From Nitrospira sp. (GTDB taxonomy: Bacteria; Nitrospirota; Nitrospiria; Nitrospirales; Nitrospiraceae), in assembly GCA_029194535.1 (NCBI GenBank), contig JARFXR010000001.1, forward strand, positions 2,054,721 to 2,118,720: a stretch of 64,000 bases of DNA, read 5' to 3'. The translations under genes and the position numbers were made by a program. How positions within the stretch are numbered: position 1 is the stretch's first letter; each line of letters starts with the position of its first letter. The notes below the pieces were generated by a model. The model did no database searches, had not been told where the DNA came from, and worked only from the letters and a program-made list of their open reading frames with translations. This document shows, in pieces, positions 40,333 through 49,663 of this stretch.

Positions 40333-41649
40333 ATGAAAGTCGAACTCCCATTTCTGGCGGAAGGCATCGAAGGCGGCGACGTCGTTCAGGTTTTGGTCAA
40401 GGAAGGCGACCAGGTGACCGAGGGACAGTCGCTGATCGAACTGGAAACCGAGAAGGCGACCATCCCAGTGCCGGCGCCGGCCGCCGGAACAGTTGCCCGC
40501 CTGCTCGTGCGTCCGGGCGATCACCTGAAAGTCGGACAAGCGCTTGTCGAACTTGAAGGAGGAGCGCCTCCGGTGAAGGCCGCGGCGCAGGCGACATCCG
40601 TCGCGCCACGGGAGGCGCCACAGGCTGCGCCAGCCCCTGCTCCCGCATCTCCGACACCCGAGTCTCCTAAGCAGAGGGAAGAACGATCGTCGACTGAAGC
40701 GACGCAGGCCGATTATGAGGCCGATCGCCCGACATTGCCCGGAGCCGCGATCGCGGCGCCTCCCTCCGTCCGCCGGCTGGCACGCGAGCTGGGCGTGGAG
40801 CTCGCACAGGTGCAAGGGTCGGAAGCCGGTGGGCGGATCACGGCCGAGGATGTGAAAGCCTACGTGCGTGAACGGACGCGACGCAGCGGCGCGACTTCGG
40901 GCAAAGAGGGCCGAGACACGGGGGGCAATGTTTTCGCCACGATGTACGGCGACGAGCGCCGGGAAGCGATTCCGTCGCTGCGGAGGAAAATCGCCGCGAA
41001 CGTGGCGCAGGCCTGGACCACTATCCCACACGTTCATCAGTTTCAGGAGGCCGACATTACCGACCTACAGACGCTGCACAAGCGCTATGCGCCGCAGTTC
41101 AAACAAAAGGGAGCTACGCTCACGATGACCAGCCTGTTCCTCAAGGCCGTGACGCATGCGCTCAAGCTCTACCCGATGTTCAACGCGACGCTTGATCTGA
41201 CCAGCGGCGAGGTCGTGTATAAGGAGTACTACAATATCGGCGTGGCGGTGGACACACCGGCCGGATTGATCGTGCCGGTCGTGCATCACGTCGATCGAAA
41301 GGATCTCCTGCAGATTTCTCTGGAACTGGCCGATCTCGCCGAACGCACCCGCGCGCGAACGGTGAAACTCGAAGAACTGCGCGGCGCCACGTTCACCGTC
41401 AGCAACATGGGCGGGCTCGGCGCGGGCCCGTTCATGCCTATTATCAACCCGCCGCAGGTCGGCATCCTCGGCGTCGGCAAGGGCAAGAGGGCGCCGGTCT
41501 ATCGCGACGGCCAGTTCGTGCCGCGCCTGATGCTTCCCCTCTGTGTGGCCTATGACCACCGGCTCATCGACGGAGCCGACGGCGCGCGCTTCACCAACGA
41601 GATCGTCAAGGTCCTGGAAGACTTTCAGGGAATGTTCCTGGGCCTCTGA
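40333..41649 (+). CDS. aceF: Dihydrolipoyl acetyltransferase E2
   Basis: This 438-residue E2 has one N-terminal lipoyl domain with the lipoylated Lys41 (ELETEKATI) and an Ala/Pro-rich linker. The peripheral subunit-binding domain follows (APPSVRRLARELGVELAQV, about 142-175), then the catalytic domain with DHRLIDGADG near 407. Only one lipoyl domain is present, against three in E. coli. It forms the core of the pyruvate dehydrogenase complex with the flanking genes. Confidence 0.93.
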   Translation: MKVELPFLAEGIEGGDVVQVLVKEGDQVTEGQSLIELETEKATIPVPAPAAGTVARLLVRPGDHLKVGQALVELEGGAPPVKAAAQATSVAPREAPQAAPAPAPASPTPESPKQREERSSTEATQADYEADRPTLPGAAIAAPPSVRRLARELGVELAQVQGSEAGGRITAEDVKAYVRERTRRSGATSGKEGRDTGGNVFATMYGDERREAIPSLRRKIAANVAQAWTTIPHVHQFQEADITDLQTLHKRYAPQFKQKGATLTMTSLFLKAVTHALKLYPMFNATLDLTSGEVVYKEYYNIGVAVDTPAGLIVPVVHHVDRKDLLQISLELADLAERTRARTVKLEELRGATFTVSNMGGLGAGPFMPIINPPQVGILGVGKGKRAPVYRDGQFVPRLMLPLCVAYDHRLIDGADGARFTNEIVKVLEDFQGMFLGL

Positions 41650-41697
41650 GATAGCTCTGAGTGCTGACTCCTCGGCAGCCGACAACGGGAGGTATCC

Positions 41698-43107
41698 ATG
41701 GCTGAATCGCGTTATGACGTGGCGGTCATCGGCGCGGGTCCGGGCGGCTACGCCGCCGCCTTCCAGGCGGCGGATCTCGGATTTCGCACGGCCCTGATCG
41801 ATCAAGAGGCGCAACTCGGCGGCGTCTGTCTCTTGCGCGGCTGTATTCCCTCGAAAGCCTTGCTGCATGCAGCCCGCCTGATCACCGAGGCGGAAGAGGC
41901 GCAGGGCTGGGGGATTCAGTTCGAGAAACCCCGCCTGGAGATCGACACGTTGCGCAGCCGGAAGCAGGCGATCGTCAGCAAACTGACCAAAGGTGTGCAG
42001 ACCCTCGCGACCAGCCGCAAGGTCGACGTGATTCAGGCCAGGGCGACGTTCAAGAACGCAACCACCGTGATCTTGACCGGCTCCAACCAACGGCGGGAAC
42101 TCTCGTTTGCGCATGCGATTCTTGCGACCGGCTCGCGCCCGGCGATTCCAACCTCTCTCATGCTCGACGACCCGCGCGTGATGGATTCGACGGGAGCGCT
42201 GGACCTGCCGGACATTCCCGGGCGCCTACTGGTCGTCGGCGGAGGCTACATCGGCCTGGAGTTGGGAACGGTGTACCAAGCGCTAGGGGCGCGGGTCACG
42301 CTCGTGGAAGCGCTGCCGCGGCTCCTCAACGGCGCCGACCTCGATCTGGTCCGGCCTCTGCATCTGCGCATGCAGCGGCGATTCACATCGATCAGGCTCG
42401 ACACGAAGGTCGAGAGATTCGATCCACGTAAAGACGGTATCGCCGCGACCTGTACCGGTCCGGAGGGCAGCAGCACCGAGATCTTTGACCGAATCCTCGT
42501 CGCCGTCGGACGACGGCCCAATACGGAGCAGCTCGGACTCGAGCAGACGAAGATTGCGTTATCGCCGCAGGGGTTCATTGAGGTCGATCGGCAGCTGCGA
42601 ACCGCAGAGCCGACGATCTTCGCGATCGGCGATGTCATCGGCGAGCCGATGCTCGCGCATAAAGCGTCACATGAAGGACTGGTCGCCGCCCGCGTGATCG
42701 CCGGTCAACAGGCGGCGTTCGATGCGACGATTCCCGCCGTCATCTTTACGGATCCGGAAATCGCCTGGTGCGGGCTGACGGAAGAAACCGCCAAGGCCTC
42801 GGGACGGGCGGTGACGATCACGAAGTTCCCCTGGGCGGCGTCCGGTCGTGCCGCGACGTTGGGACGGAATGACGGCCTCACGAAGCTGGTGCTCGATGCG
42901 GAATCCGGCCGCGTGCTCGGGGTGGGACTCTGCGGGGTCGGCGCGGGCGAGCTGATCGCAGAAGGCGTGCTGGCGGTCGAAATGGGCGCGGTGGCGGAAG
43001 ATATCGCGGCTTCGATCCATCCCCACCCGACTCTGAGCGAGACGATCATGGAAGCCGCCGAATCGCTCCGTGGACAGGCCACACATTTCTACCAGCCAAA
43101 GCGGTAA
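41698..43107 (+). CDS. lpd: Dihydrolipoyl dehydrogenase E3
   Basis: This 469-residue flavoprotein has the FAD motif GAGPGGYAAA, the redox disulfide GGVCLLRGCIPSK (Cys44, Cys49), the NAD site VVGGGYIGLELG, and a C-terminal His-Glu pair in HPHPTLSE. It reoxidises dihydrolipoamide. GGGAGG precedes the ATG. It is the last gene of the pyruvate dehydrogenase set. Confidence 0.93.
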   Translation: MAESRYDVAVIGAGPGGYAAAFQAADLGFRTALIDQEAQLGGVCLLRGCIPSKALLHAARLITEAEEAQGWGIQFEKPRLEIDTLRSRKQAIVSKLTKGVQTLATSRKVDVIQARATFKNATTVILTGSNQRRELSFAHAILATGSRPAIPTSLMLDDPRVMDSTGALDLPDIPGRLLVVGGGYIGLELGTVYQALGARVTLVEALPRLLNGADLDLVRPLHLRMQRRFTSIRLDTKVERFDPRKDGIAATCTGPEGSSTEIFDRILVAVGRRPNTEQLGLEQTKIALSPQGFIEVDRQLRTAEPTIFAIGDVIGEPMLAHKASHEGLVAARVIAGQQAAFDATIPAVIFTDPEIAWCGLTEETAKASGRAVTITKFPWAASGRAATLGRNDGLTKLVLDAESGRVLGVGLCGVGAGELIAEGVLAVEMGAVAEDIAASIHPHPTLSETIMEAAESLRGQATHFYQPKR

Positions 43108-43196
43108 CGGCTTGTGCGCATGCCGCCTGGGAGGACTGCCACCCTTCCGGTCGGTGGCTGTCCCCGTCCAATTTCGGAACGGCTCATGGGGGAAAA

Positions 43197-43340
43197 GTGC
43201 TGAGCGCTACGTCCTGAGTGTTGAGTTGCGAAATGCTTGAGGAGCTGAGTTTCGGGTTCCGGGTTGAAGGGGGGGGCGGATAGGGAAAATGCATAAGCTC
43301 GAGAAACGGGACAGGCACCGAGTACGTCGGAGCCAGTCCC
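43197..43340. repeat. Composite repeat (copy 3)
   Basis: GTGCTGAG-type units and GAGTTTCGGGTT lead to a shorter hairpin element (43308-43340) whose central CGCCTTCGCCAGG part is missing. It fills the interval between lpd and the gene ending at 43357. Confidence 0.6.
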
Positions 43341-43356
43341 GCCCTTGTTGTACGGT

Positions 43357-43632
43357 TCAACTGCCGGGAGGAACGACATTGGCCGCTTGTTCGATGGCGG
43401 CGAGAATCTTGGCCCGAGTCTCCGCGTCGAATTCGTGCCCGTAAAAACGAAGAAACACGCCTTTGCGGAGACCTTCGACTGTGGCATGCGGAGCTTGATT
43501 ACGTAGAGATGCTTCCACGAGTGCGCGTGCGGTATCGCGCATGGCGCAGCCCATCACGAGGCGCTCTTCGCCGCTTCGTTGCATGAGCATGGCCCGATAC
43601 CGCTCGTCGAAGGCCGGCGAGGTATCATTCAT
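43357..43632 (-). CDS. Partner protein of a nucleotidyltransferase
   Basis: This 91-residue helical protein (RYRAMLMQRSGEERLVMGCA, then RKGVFLRFYGHEFD) often follows a nucleotidyltransferase gene. Its ATG overlaps the stop of that gene by 4 nt. The pair looks like a toxin-antitoxin or small regulatory unit. Function unknown. Confidence 0.65.
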   Translation of the reverse strand: MNDTSPAFDERYRAMLMQRSGEERLVMGCAMRDTARALVEASLRNQAPHATVEGLRKGVFLRFYGHEFDAETRAKILAAIEQAANVVPPGS

Positions 43633-44195
43633 TGCCGGACCTCCCGATAGAGCGCTGCGAGTCCTAATCGTTCGGCCCAGCGGTTCAGATAGACGGTATC
43701 AAGTCCCTGAACCGACCTGAGGAGGTTTCTGACATCTTCCAACTGCATCTGCGAGCGACTCTCCTTGGCCCAATCCAATTTTGAGAGGATCAGATCCTCC
43801 GGCGCCACCATTGACACGCGTTGACCCGCAACGGTGACCTCACATCGTCGTTGGAATTCTTCACGATGATAGTCGCTGTGTTTTCGGACGACACAGTCGA
43901 TTTTGACCACCAAGGCATTGTGGATCATGTTGAACATCGACCGGTTCTCCACGGCCTGTCGCACCATCTCTCGATCGATGTAGTACTCGTCCTGAAAGCG
44001 ACTCACGACTCGGCCGACGTCCTCTTCAGACAACTCGACGACCAAGTCGATGTCGCGTGTCATCCGGGGTGTCGCGTAGTAGTTTGCCGCCATCGAACCG
44101 GTGACCATATACGGTATCCCCGCCGCGTCTAAGCGGGCCGTGACCGACTTCAAGACCTCGAGTTCATCACTCACAGCAGTGGCTGCCCATTTCAT
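43629..44195 (-). CDS. Nucleotidyltransferase (AbiEii/DUF6036-like)
   Basis: This 188-residue protein has the nucleotidyltransferase motif TGSMAANYY followed by RMTRDIDLVV and the later EDLILSKLDWAKES. The family includes AbiE-type toxins that modify tRNA or other RNA. It is translationally coupled to the small gene downstream. A role as a toxin is inferred from the family. Confidence 0.75.
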   Translation of the reverse strand: MKWAATAVSDELEVLKSVTARLDAAGIPYMVTGSMAANYYATPRMTRDIDLVVELSEEDVGRVVSRFQDEYYIDREMVRQAVENRSMFNMIHNALVVKIDCVVRKHSDYHREEFQRRCEVTVAGQRVSMVAPEDLILSKLDWAKESRSQMQLEDVRNLLRSVQGLDTVYLNRWAERLGLAALYREVRQ

Positions 44196-44244
44196 CGGTA
44201 CACCGCCTGCCGAAGCTTACCCTGTTTGCGCGGAGAAATCACGT

Positions 44245-44290
44245 CGGCACAGGCACCCGCCTTCGCCAGGCTGCGGCGGGAGCCAGTCCC
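44245..44290. repeat. Hairpin repeat element (copy 4)
   Basis: CACAGGCACCCGCCTTCGCC...GGAGCCAGTCCC is the core of the composite repeat, without the GAGTTTCGGG leader. Confidence 0.6.
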
Positions 44291-44292
44291 GT

Positions 44293-44679
44293 TCATCTGC
44301 TACGGTTTTGAGGCAGTCGATTCAACGGCGCGAACGGGGTATCAGGATTGTACCGATTGACCGGGTTTAAGGGATTGTCCGGGTGATACCGGTTCCCGGG
44401 ATTGAACGGGTTATCCGGCTGATAGCGGTTGATGGGATTGGCCGGATTGCCTGGATCGTAGATGTTCGTAGGATTGACGAAGCTCGTCGGATCGAAGGCG
44501 TTGGCCGGATTGAGCGGATTGTCCAGCGCGTAGATGTTCGCCGGATTGAAGATGTTGTAGTCCCGCTCGTAGCGGGCATCGAATCCCGGTTCGGCATCGG
44601 CAGTAGTCATGGTGCCGAGCAGCAACAGAGTCGCCATCGCGGCGGATGGCCATGGCACGACCCGCATAGTCGTGCTCAT
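44293..44679 (-). CDS. Secreted protein with NPxNPxNRY repeats
   Basis: This 128-residue protein has a signal peptide (AAMATLLLLGTMTTADA), after which almost the whole chain is tandem units such as NIYDPGNPANPINRYQPDNP and FNPGNRYHPDNPLNP. The Asn-Pro periodicity implies an extended or solenoid structure outside the cytoplasm. No family is known to me. Its ATG overlaps the stop of the VWA gene, so the two are made together. Confidence 0.7.
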   Translation of the reverse strand: MSTTMRVVPWPSAAMATLLLLGTMTTADAEPGFDARYERDYNIFNPANIYALDNPLNPANAFDPTSFVNPTNIYDPGNPANPINRYQPDNPFNPGNRYHPDNPLNPVNRYNPDTPFAPLNRLPQNRSR

Positions 44680-45305
44680 GACGGCCTCTGCTTAGTCTCG
44701 TCGCTCCGCCGATAGCGGGACGTCATGTCGGACAATCCTTGAAATGTTTCTGCCACCTCACGCTTGCTGAAGCACACTCGACCATTGCCCGCGATGCCGA
44801 GCGATTCGCCCGCGGCCCAGACGTCGTGATCGGCGCCGAGGTAGAGGAACCGCCACCCCTCCCCCTCACAGGCCTTGATCAAGTCGAAGATCTGAGTGCG
44901 TGTATAACTCTTCGAAGCGTTTTCCAAACCATCGGTCAGGATCACGCAGAGTTTCTTGGTATCGGCTGGTGCGTCGCGTTTCGCTGTTTCGAGGCTGTGT
45001 CCGATGGCATCGTAGAGCGGTGTGGTGTCCCTCGGCCGATAGGTTTCGACGTCCAGATCCCGGACGTGGGCCGCCGGGATGGACCGGTGCCGCACTTCGG
45101 TCTTGCTGGAATTGAAGAGCGTGAGCGTGACCTGCGTGTCCGCCGGCTCCTTTCGCAGTTCGGCGAGGTAACGGTTGAAGCCGGCGATCGTCGGCTCTTT
45201 GCACGACTGCATCGATCCGGTCTCATCGAGAATGAAGGTCACGTAGAGCGGTTGAGGTGTGCCCTCCGCGCGGGCGTTCCTTTGATCGTGCTGCTGGTTG
45301 TCCAT
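44676..45305 (-). CDS. VWA domain protein
   Basis: This 209-residue protein is a single von Willebrand A domain with metal-site residues in ILDETGSMQSC (a DxSxS variant), DTTPLYDAIG and LTDGLENASKS. Such proteins bind partner proteins in a Mg-dependent way. It has no signal peptide and is probably cytosolic. GAGGAGG precedes the ATG. It is coupled to the secreted repeat protein gene. Confidence 0.8.
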   Translation of the reverse strand: MDNQQHDQRNARAEGTPQPLYVTFILDETGSMQSCKEPTIAGFNRYLAELRKEPADTQVTLTLFNSSKTEVRHRSIPAAHVRDLDVETYRPRDTTPLYDAIGHSLETAKRDAPADTKKLCVILTDGLENASKSYTRTQIFDLIKACEGEGWRFLYLGADHDVWAAGESLGIAGNGRVCFSKREVAETFQGLSDMTSRYRRSDETKQRPS

Positions 45306-45388
45306 GGTGTCCCCTCCTCGTTAGGTTGTCCAACGGTGCCAGCATAGAGGAGGCCTGTGACAGGGAAGGTCACACCTTATCGCAAAAA

Positions 45389-45451
45389 GTGCTGAGTGCT
45401 GAGAGTTGAGTGCTGGGTTGAGGAGTGAGTCGAAAGTGCTGAGTGCCGAGT
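45389..45451. repeat. GTGCTGAGTGCTGAG low-complexity repeat
   Basis: Degenerate tandem units of GTGCTGAG/GAGTTGAG lie just after the WYL gene, with related stretches at 40127-40165, 43197-43250 and 46537-46563. It is non-coding. Confidence 0.6.
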
Positions 45452-46431
45452 CAGGAATGGAGGATTTTCTTTGCCTCGGAGGAAACTGCCTCGGCGAGCG
45501 ACTGAGGTCGGATTACCCGGACGCCGCTGCCGAAGCTGAGCACCCAGCCCACCAGTTCACGGCTATCGGCGACGGTGAGGGTCATCGTCATTCCGCCGTT
45601 CTTCAAGGGCGCGACCTTCTGGCTCGGGTGCCAGAGCCGGTCTTTGGCCCAGGCGGCTGTTGCCCTATCGAAGCGCAGCGTGACCGCGATCGGCCGCCCG
45701 CGCATCACGGTCAGCGCATTCTGGACAAAGGCTTCGAGATCGAAACCGAGGGGCATCTGGTACGGATGGTCCGTCAAGGTGACAACATGCATTCGCTCGA
45801 CCGCAAACATGCGAGGCTCTTTGCGCAGGTGGCAATAGCCCACGAGATACAGCCCGCCTGACGCGTACCAGAGCCGGTAGGGGTCGATCTCGCGGCGCGT
45901 CATGCGGAGCCTGGAGGCCGAATAGTAGCGCATTTGGACCGTGCGCTTTTTCGCGATGGCCTGTGTGAGTCGATCGATAGTCTCGCGATGGTGCTTGTAG
46001 GTCTTGTGTGGGCCGAGGCCGACGGCGAAGACGTTCTGGATCTGCTGCACATAGTCGAGCGATCCGGCCGGCAGCAGCCTGGAGGCCTTGACCATGGCCG
46101 ACTCCACCGCCGCTTGAATCTCGGTCCCGGCCAACGGTTTCAACAACGAACGGCTGATCACCAGCGCCATGAGCTCCGTCGGCGAAAAGGACAGGGCCGG
46201 TGCCTGGCGCACGCCATCCATCAGTCGCCAGCGGACACGGCCCTCCACCCGTTCGTTGACCACGGGGAAGCCTCCTGCTTCCAGCGCTTCGAGATCGCGT
46301 CTGATCGTCCGGATGTGCCGCGGATAGTCCGGAGGCAATCGTTGCGCGATGTCGTCGAGGGTGACACCGCGCGGTGATTCCAGCAGCCTGAGCAGTTGCC
46401 ATTGGCGGATGAGCTGATCGTTGCGCGGCAT
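45451..46431 (-). CDS. WYL-domain transcriptional regulator
   Basis: This 326-residue protein has an N-terminal HTH (RQWQLLRLLESPRGVTLDDI, then HIRTIRRDLEAL) and a WYL domain (EIDPYRLWYASGGLYLVGYC). A C-terminal WCX-like region follows (VGWVLSFGSGVRVIRP). These regulators sense nucleic acids or small ligands and often control defence or DNA-repair genes. The ATG at 46431 has GGAGA upstream. It is flanked on both sides by GTGCTGAG repeats, so its target is not evident. Confidence 0.85.
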   Translation of the reverse strand: MPRNDQLIRQWQLLRLLESPRGVTLDDIAQRLPPDYPRHIRTIRRDLEALEAGGFPVVNERVEGRVRWRLMDGVRQAPALSFSPTELMALVISRSLLKPLAGTEIQAAVESAMVKASRLLPAGSLDYVQQIQNVFAVGLGPHKTYKHHRETIDRLTQAIAKKRTVQMRYYSASRLRMTRREIDPYRLWYASGGLYLVGYCHLRKEPRMFAVERMHVVTLTDHPYQMPLGFDLEAFVQNALTVMRGRPIAVTLRFDRATAAWAKDRLWHPSQKVAPLKNGGMTMTLTVADSRELVGWVLSFGSGVRVIRPQSLAEAVSSEAKKILHS

Positions 46432-47098
46432 CTGGAATCTCTCCAAGTGAACAAGCGAATGAACCGGTTGGTGAGAGCGTGATCCAGTCCACAGTAGAAA
46501 TGCAATCATTCCAAAGATGGGGCTGACGGAAGCCGCAGTCCTGAGTGCTGGGTGCTGAGTTTGGCTCGGAAGTACTTCGAAGGCGGAGCGACCCATGCTC
46601 GTTCACTCCATTGAAGGGAGGCCTTGGCGTTTCACGACCATGACCGAACGAGCGAGGATCCACACGTCGAGCATCTTCCGTTCTCCTTCCCAATCCAACA
46701 GGGAATGGCAGGCCAGCACGCGACTTCTGCCGAGGCTCGGGCACCGTACTGCTGAGCTGAGGCGGTCGTGCTGCACGACGGCGAGGACTGTCTGCAGTTC
46801 CGTCCTGCGTAGCACAGGACGGAGCAAGTTCCGCAGCCGAGCTGAGGCGAAGCACTGTACGGTCGAACTGAGGCAGCGGTGCGTGCTGGTCTGCCATTCC
46901 CATAATCCCGCGGCTACGTCCCCCAGACTCCCAGGCAAACCAACCGCTGCTTACTGACAACAGTATCAAGAGATCCAGACGCTTGGATAAGACTCTCGCG
47001 ACGCCGATCTCTATAGTCTGCCGCATGGCATCGCAGCGGCGGTGCATCATCATTCGGATCGAGTTGACGCTCGATTCGCCATCAGAAGGAGGTCAGTC
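46432..47098. other. Gene-free interval with repetitive sequence
   Basis: No convincing gene is seen. The stretch holds GTGCTGAG units (46537-46563), GAGCTGAGGC/GAACTGAGGC repeats and a GTCCTG...CAGGAC hairpin between about 46750 and 46890, and probably the promoter for the gene at 47099. Confidence 0.5.
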
Positions 47099-48268
47099 AT
47101 GGTACGGTCAAGATTCTTTTTGGCGGTTCTTGGGCTGTTTCTCACCTGCGCGTCCCTCGCCCGGGCCGAACAGTATGCGCTCTTGAATTATGAGAGCAAG
47201 CCGGATCAGCCGGTACGGCGGGAAGGCATCGCGATCATGGATATCGATCCCGAGTCTCAGGACTTCGGGAAGATTCTCATGGAGATTCCGCTGCCGTCGG
47301 ATCTGGTGGCCCATCACATCTTCTTCAACCGCGATAAGAGCAAAGCCTATATCACGGCCTTGAGGAAGAGCATCCTGCACGTCGTGGATCTCACGACGTT
47401 CCCCTACCGGCTGCGCGCGATCGATGTGCCGGACTGTCAGGTCGGCGAGGATCTGGTGGTGTCGGAGGACAATAAAACTTGGTACCTCACCTGCATGGGC
47501 TCGAGCAACGTGATCATGGGCGATGCCGTCAAGGACAAGCCGCTCAAGACCCTCAGCTCGTCGGATCCGAAGGCCTTCGTGCTGTATCCGCACGGCATCG
47601 CCATTCACAACGGCATCGACCGGGTGCTCGTCACCAGCACGGTCAAGCCGGATATGTCGGAGCAAGGCGACACGGTCACGGTGCTGGAAGCCAGTACCGG
47701 AAAAGTGCTCTCGACCCACCAGGTGTCATCGAAGCCCTCGGCGAAATCCGCGCCGGTCGAAATCATGTTTGCGCCGAACGCCGACCCGCCGGTGGTGCAT
47801 ATTACCAACATGCTGGAGGGGACGCTCTGGGCAGGCGTCTGGGATCCGAAGACCAAGACCTTCTCGTTCAATCAGGTCGATGACTTCGGTCCGCGTGAGC
47901 AAGGGATGCCGTTGGAGATGATGTACAACAAAAAGGGGGACCGTTTGTATGTCACCACGGCCAAGCCGGGATTCGTCAATCTCTATGACAACAGCGATCC
48001 GCGCCGGCCGAGGTTTCTCAAGCCGATCGCGACCGCGGGAGGCGCCCATCATACGGTGCTGTCTCCGGATGAGCGCTATCTGTTCGTCCAGAACAGTTTC
48101 CTGAACCTGGAGGGGATGAGCGACGGATCGATCACGGTGATCGATCTGAAGAGCGACCAGGTGGTGGGCAGTATCGATACCTTGAAGTCAGCGGGATTCA
48201 ACCCCAACTGCATCATGCCGCTGCCGAATCATTTTCAGAAACCGCCCATGCGGGCGATGGTGCATTGA
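47099..48268 (+). CDS. Secreted YVTN-type beta-propeller protein (copy 1)
   Basis: This 389-residue protein has a signal peptide (LGLFLTCASLARA) and a propeller of repeated blades such as SDGSITVIDLKSDQVVGSID and LYVTTAKPGFVNLYDNSD. It is probably periplasmic and involved in binding or in an enzyme complex. AGGAGG lies 6 nt before the ATG. A paralog at 53080 shares an almost identical 407-bp tract, while flanks differ more, which points to gene conversion. Confidence 0.75.
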   Translation: MVRSRFFLAVLGLFLTCASLARAEQYALLNYESKPDQPVRREGIAIMDIDPESQDFGKILMEIPLPSDLVAHHIFFNRDKSKAYITALRKSILHVVDLTTFPYRLRAIDVPDCQVGEDLVVSEDNKTWYLTCMGSSNVIMGDAVKDKPLKTLSSSDPKAFVLYPHGIAIHNGIDRVLVTSTVKPDMSEQGDTVTVLEASTGKVLSTHQVSSKPSAKSAPVEIMFAPNADPPVVHITNMLEGTLWAGVWDPKTKTFSFNQVDDFGPREQGMPLEMMYNKKGDRLYVTTAKPGFVNLYDNSDPRRPRFLKPIATAGGAHHTVLSPDERYLFVQNSFLNLEGMSDGSITVIDLKSDQVVGSIDTLKSAGFNPNCIMPLPNHFQKPPMRAMVH

Positions 48269-48288
48269 GGCTCTTCCACATTGGTTCC

Positions 48289-48321
48289 ACACGTGCACGC
48301 CTGAACGATGCGTGCACGTGT
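48289..48321. terminator. Strong 12-bp hairpin between convergent genes
   Basis: ACACGTGCACGC and GCGTGCACGTGT form a perfect stem around a 9-nt loop, 20 bp after the propeller gene and before the convergent lipoprotein gene. It lacks a clear T tract but suits a bidirectional terminator. Confidence 0.55.
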
Positions 48322-48375
48322 CATGCGGGGAAGGCCGCCCTTAGGCGTCGGCTGCGAGGAGTTCAGAAACATCGT

Positions 48376-48810
48376 TCACGACATCCCGGCCGCGGATGAC
48401 GGCGAAGGGACCGGTTCAATCCTCATGGAGGTGGAACACTCGGCGATGGCTCGCCAGGCCGGATCGGACTGGTCGGTCGAACCGGCAGTGCGGAATTCGA
48501 CCAACGTGGACTTGGCGGATTGTCGAACGAACGTGAACTCGAAGATCGCGTCTTGGCGCCGTTTGGCGAGAAAGCCCTGATGGGTCTTGAGCATCGCGAG
48601 TCGATTGATGCCCCTGTCCGGATGTTCCGACAGGGTGAGACTGGCCGATCTGTGTTGGTCAAAACGCTCTTTGGTGCATTTCGAGAGGCCGTCGTAGGGA
48701 CCGACGACCTCTTGCATGAGGTCTGGCGCGCTCGCGCGGAGTGCGTCCAAATCGTGATGGGCGCACCCTGGTAGTATGGCGAACAACAGCAACAGGATCC
48801 ACAGCGTCAT
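48376..48810 (-). CDS. Lipoprotein of unknown function
   Basis: This 144-residue protein has a leader with the lipobox LPGC (WILLLLFAILPGCAHHD). The mature part is mixed alpha/beta with two cysteines (LSKCTKE and IAECSTS). GTG at 48819 is an alternative start. No family is recognised. Confidence 0.6.
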   Translation of the reverse strand: MTLWILLLLFAILPGCAHHDLDALRASAPDLMQEVVGPYDGLSKCTKERFDQHRSASLTLSEHPDRGINRLAMLKTHQGFLAKRRQDAIFEFTFVRQSAKSTLVEFRTAGSTDQSDPAWRAIAECSTSMRIEPVPSPSSAAGMS

Positions 48811-49066
48811 GATTCTCACGATAACAGGTCGGCTTACGGATGGAGCCAGGCAGATTCCTACAATAGGTTGCTGCTGGAAAGCAACTGCCGTTCACGCGGG
48901 CACCTGTGATCTTTCCCGAGATTCGGCCGAGATCCGACAGTACCCGACGCCGTAGGAGTCTGTCCGAGTCATCCTTCGTGGCGAGGCGAAGGAGGTGCAG
49001 GCAGATGAGCGGCGCAAGTCTCGAAATAGCCGGAAGCGTATGCGCCGAATCTCCTCCGTTTGTCGA

Positions 49067-49303
49067 TCAGCTGTGACGCCCGGACCGAGCCGTGTGCCCA
49101 CGGCCGTAAGGGATTGAGCGGGACATCTCCGAACGGGGTTGCTTGAGATTCTGCAAATGATCGGCCTCCGTATCGAGAATATACAACTGCTCCCGCAGTG
49201 TCACCAAATCCACATCAGAGAGGACTTCGCCTTCAGAGCGGAGCTGATGAAATATGTCATTGCCTTGCGATACAAATTGGCTCACGGAACGCCGAATATT
49301 CAT
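49067..49303 (-). CDS. Small hypothetical protein
   Basis: This is a 78-residue soluble helical protein (RRSVSQFVSQGNDIFHQLRS, then VDLVTLREQLYILDTEADHL). GGAGG lies 9 nt before the ATG. The last 20 residues look unstructured. The family is not recognised. Confidence 0.55.
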   Translation of the reverse strand: MNIRRSVSQFVSQGNDIFHQLRSEGEVLSDVDLVTLREQLYILDTEADHLQNLKQPRSEMSRSIPYGRGHTARSGRHS

Positions 49304-49663
49304 CGTTCAGGGCCTCCTATCCCTTGTCCTTTTTCCTCAGCCGGTGATGGTGCAATCGCCACTGTTGCACTCTCCGGGCTGCTTGCTTAACTAGTAAGTC
49401 CCCTAGCCGTTACAACCGATTTGATCCCGCGCAGTTGCGTTGGCGGATGCGGTGACCCTTGCAGGGCATCGAGGTTTCTTCGAGCAGGATGAATCGCCGT
49501 GTGAGAGTCTGATCGAGTTCAGAATAGACTTGGCATCAATTTGCAATATGGGGTGTGGAACCCTGGAATGGGTGAGGCCGTTGCGTTACGGCTGGAAGGG
49601 TCTTGATACGGAGGAGACGGCTGTAGACAGTCCGGTCGTGGAGGAAGCAAGGGCCGGTGAACC
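49304..49663. other. Gene-free interval
   Basis: Frames here are shadows or lack protein character; I see no other structure. Confidence 0.4.

Noticed and set aside
46603-46938. 111-codon minus-strand frame upstream of the propeller gene
   Set aside because: It runs through repetitive DNA and has no recognisable domain.
48892-49101. 69-codon minus-strand frame
   Set aside because: Arg/Ser-rich, no ribosome binding site, overlaps a better frame.
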